8,156 nt of DNA, taken from assembly GCA_902490055.1 (NCBI GenBank), contig CABUCP010000119.1:1-8156 (forward strand), given 5' to 3'. Source of the DNA: an uncultured Klebsiella sp. (GTDB lineage: Bacteria; Pseudomonadota; Gammaproteobacteria; Enterobacterales; Enterobacteriaceae). The stretch's first letter is position 1, and each line of letters opens with the position of its first letter. A program made the translations under genes and the position numbers. The notes beneath the pieces were generated by a model. The model had not been told where the DNA came from, searched no databases, and saw only the letters and a list, made by a program, of their open reading frames with translations. Below, one piece after another: positions 6,749 to 8,156 of the stretch.

Positions 6749-7237
6749 CTATTTTTTGCGCGGTTTACCGTCGTGCGGGCCGAAGAACTGCGGCGGATGA
6801 TCGACCCAGCGGTCCTGACGCGTAGCGGCATAGCTCGGGTTCAGCGGATAGTAGATACGGTTATGCTTTTTATTCGCCTCGCCGACCACCAGTAAGCAGA
6901 CCTCTTGCTCGGTATTATTCAGGAAAGTGTGGCACACGCCGGTACCTGCCGGGAACCCCACGCTATCGCCGGGCTCAAGCTTCCATAAATAGCCGTTGAT
7001 CCAGACTTCCGGAAAACCTTCCAGTACATAGACAAACTCTTCTTCATCGCTTTCCGCATGCGGATAAGAGGTCCGTCGCCCCGGCGGTAAACGCTCATGA
7101 TGGATACCCAGCCGGTTCAGACGCAGGCCGCGCGCCAGCGGCGCGCCGATGGAAAAAAGCTCGTTACTGTCGGAGTAGGTGGAATCATCCGCACCTTCCA
7201 GTTCGCGCCAATGTCGAATGCAATCAGGTCGTTTCAT
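6749..7237 (-). CDS. Cupin-domain protein of unknown function
   Basis: This is a 162-residue single-domain cupin, probably cytoplasmic, with no signal peptide. I recognise it as a widespread proteobacterial family (COG3837-like, from memory) without a known reaction. Cupin motif 1 reads G53-x6-H60-x-E62-x4-E67-x6-G74 and motif 2 reads G90-x5-P96-x-G98-x4-H103-x3-N107. The second histidine of the usual HxH pair is replaced by E62, so a metal site would use H60, E62 or E67, and H103. The tail from about 125 (RIYYPLNPSY onward) is basic at its end (KPRKK). The ATG at 7237 has GGGAG six bases upstream; the stop is TAG. It stands between dusA and zur, where E. coli K-12 has no gene, and diverges from zur across 114 bp. 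Its placement beside a zinc regulator hints at, but does not show, a metal link. Confidence 0.88.
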   Translation of the reverse strand: MKRPDCIRHWRELEGADDSTYSDSNELFSIGAPLARGLRLNRLGIHHERLPPGRRTSYPHAESDEEEFVYVLEGFPEVWINGYLWKLEPGDSVGFPAGTGVCHTFLNNTEQEVCLLVVGEANKKHNRIYYPLNPSYAATRQDRWVDHPPQFFGPHDGKPRKK

Positions 7238-7265
7238 CGTTTTCTCCCGAAAATGAGATACATCA

Positions 7266-7274
7266 GGTATAGCA
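7266..7274 (-). promoter_or_regulatory. Candidate promoter of the cupin gene
   Basis: TGCTATACC on the minus strand is an extended -10 (TGC followed by TATACC, four of six consensus bases). It predicts a start near 7259, about 22 nt before the ATG. No clear -35 was found. Confidence 0.35.
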
Positions 7275-7308
7275 AAGCCTGCTGGTTCTCGGCGTTTTAC
7301 CTGGTTCG

Positions 7309-7317
7309 TGATAAAGT
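7309..7317 (+). promoter_or_regulatory. Candidate promoter of zur
   Basis: TGATAAAGT on the plus strand resembles an extended -10 (TGA followed by TAAAGT, four of six). It predicts a start near 7324 and a leader of about 28 nt. No good -35 stands at the usual spacing. No complete Zur operator was seen here. Confidence 0.3.
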
Positions 7318-7351
7318 AACAGTTTCAATATCCCGCAACCAGAGGATGCTC

Positions 7352-7867
7352 ATGGATAACTCCACTTCGCAAGAAATGTTAGCGCAAGCTGAAAGGCTGT
7401 GCGCGCAGCGTGGCGTACGCCTGACACCGCAGCGACTGGAAGTGTTGCGTCTGATGAGCCTGCAGCAGGGAGCGATTAGCGCCTATGACCTGCTGGATCT
7501 CCTGCGTGAAAAAGAGCCGCAGGCGAAACCGCCAACGGTTTACCGCGCGCTGGAGTTCCTGCTGGAGCAAGGCTTTGTACATAAAGTGGAATCCACTAAC
7601 AGCTATGTACTGTGCCACCTTTTCGATCAGCCGACCCACAGTTCAGCCATGTTTATCTGTGACCGCTGCGGCGTGGTCAAAGAAGAGTGTGCGGAAGGCG
7701 TAGAAGATATTATGCATACGCTGGCGGCCAAAATGGGCTTTGCACTGCGTCATAACGTCATTGAGGCGCACGGCCTGTGCGCGGCCTGTGTGGAAGTCGA
7801 AGCCTGCAGCACCCGTGAGCACTGCCAACACGATCATACCATCCAGATTAAAAAGAAAGCCCGCTGA
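7352..7867 (+). CDS. zur: Zinc uptake regulator Zur (Fur family)
   Basis: Zur is a dimeric repressor that, with zinc bound, shuts off zinc uptake genes such as znuABC. The 171 residues match the length of E. coli Zur. The N-terminal winged helix (about 1-85) contains RLTPQRLEVLRLM and the recognition helix PPTVYRALEFL. The C-terminal dimerisation domain keeps every metal ligand known for E. coli Zur: C103, C106, C143 and C146 at the structural site, and H77, C88, H96 and E111 at the sensing site. A histidine- and lysine-rich tail follows (CQHDHTIQIKKKAR). I chose the ATG at 7352 because AGAGG ends six bases before it. An in-frame ATG at 7346 overlaps that spacing, and longer upstream frames run through the promoter region. 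The gene diverges from the cupin gene and converges on yjbJ. Confidence 0.97.
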   Translation: MDNSTSQEMLAQAERLCAQRGVRLTPQRLEVLRLMSLQQGAISAYDLLDLLREKEPQAKPPTVYRALEFLLEQGFVHKVESTNSYVLCHLFDQPTHSSAMFICDRCGVVKEECAEGVEDIMHTLAAKMGFALRHNVIEAHGLCAACVEVEACSTREHCQHDHTIQIKKKAR

Positions 7868-7886
7868 GTCGGGCGACGTCAGCGGG
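7860..7886 (+). terminator. Hairpin over the zur stop codon
   Basis: CCCGCTGA (7860-7867) pairs with TCAGCGGG (7879-7886). Inside, GTC (7868-7870) pairs with GAC (7875-7877) around the tetraloop GGGC, leaving one bulged base. The TGA stop of zur is in the left arm. There is no T-run directly after it; it stands five bases before the true terminator and may strengthen it or protect the mRNA end. Confidence 0.5.
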
Positions 7887-7890
7887 AAGT

Positions 7891-7915
7891 AACGGCATAT
7901 CGCTATGCCGTTTTT
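7891..7915 (+). terminator. zur terminator between convergent zur and yjbJ
   Basis: AACGGCATA (7891-7899) and TATGCCGTT (7904-7912) form a perfect 9-bp stem with a TCGC tetraloop, followed by a T-run ending at 7915. On the minus strand the tail is only TTACTT, so it should be strong for zur and weaker for yjbJ, which ends 31 bp away on the other side. Confidence 0.9.
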
Positions 7916-7946
7916 CAGGCATTAACAGGGGTTAAAACGTCAGCCG

Positions 7947-8156
7947 CTACCAGCGAGTATCGTTTTTACGCTCCCAGTCAGATACCTCTTTCTCGGCCTG
8001 ATCTTTTGCGTAGCCGTAGCGTTCCTGAATTTTACCGACCAACTGGTCGCGTTTCCCTTCGATGACCGCCATATCGTCATCGGTCAGCTTACCCCACTGT
8101 TCCTTGGCTTTACCTTTAAACTGTTTCCAGTTACCGCTGATTTCGTCTTTATTCAT
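7947..8156 (-). CDS. yjbJ: CsbD-family stress protein YjbJ
   Basis: This is a small hydrophilic, charged protein of the CsbD-like family. In E. coli it is abundant in stationary phase and under general stress; no biochemical function is known. The 69 residues equal E. coli YjbJ and are similar throughout, from MNKDE through GNWKQFKGKAKEQWGKLT to the C-terminal W. Its predicted character is helical, with alternating lysine and glutamate and the GK-D-LVGKIQERYG repeat-like core. The gene is complete: the ATG is the last triplet of the window, so its ribosome site and promoter lie outside. It converges on zur with a terminator in the 79-bp gap. Confidence 0.95.
   Translation of the reverse strand: MNKDEISGNWKQFKGKAKEQWGKLTDDDMAVIEGKRDQLVGKIQERYGYAKDQAEKEVSDWERKNDTRW

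Noticed and set aside
7250..7275. Possible Zur operator between the cupin gene and zur
   Set aside because: Only a left half resembling GAAATGTTATA is present (GAAAATGAGATA); the right half does not match, so I do not call a site.

Overview
The window is ordinary chromosomal DNA from a member of the Enterobacteriaceae. Gene order, gene lengths and protein sequences match, from memory, the E. coli tyrB-alr-dnaB-qorA-pspG-dusA-zur-yjbJ neighbourhood, shown here in reverse. Divergence from E. coli, GC-rich third codon positions, a REP-like palindrome and a cupin gene between dusA and zur (absent from E. coli K-12) suggest Klebsiella, Raoultella or a close relative. The genus is an inference.

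Layout from left to right. At 79-110 is a strong hairpin that ends tyrB. On the minus strand follow tyrB (aromatic aminotransferase), alr (alanine racemase) and dnaB (replicative helicase), so transcription runs dnaB to alr to tyrB. A hairpin plus T-run sits at the dnaB/alr junction, and a twin-hairpin REP-like element lies between alr and tyrB. qorA (quinone oxidoreductase) diverges from dnaB across 52 bp and ends at a clear terminator. The 194-bp qorA/pspG gap holds that terminator and one perfect inverted repeat. pspG (phage-shock membrane protein) and dusA (tRNA dihydrouridine synthase) are on the minus strand. The pspG control region carries a recognisable sigma-54 promoter, a possible IHF site and a possible PspF enhancer, with the dusA terminator embedded between them. 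A cupin gene (minus) diverges from zur (zinc uptake regulator, plus). zur converges on yjbJ (CsbD-like stress protein), whose ATG is the last triplet of the window.

The genes are a mixed set of core housekeeping and stress functions rather than one pathway: amino acid metabolism (tyrB, alr), replication (dnaB), redox (qorA), envelope stress (pspG), tRNA modification (dusA), zinc homeostasis (zur) and general stress (yjbJ). No mobile element, CRISPR array, tRNA or rRNA was seen. All nine genes look intact, and I found no evidence for a previously undescribed system. The points most worth a second look are the uncharacterised cupin beside zur and the compact, overlapping pspG/dusA control region.
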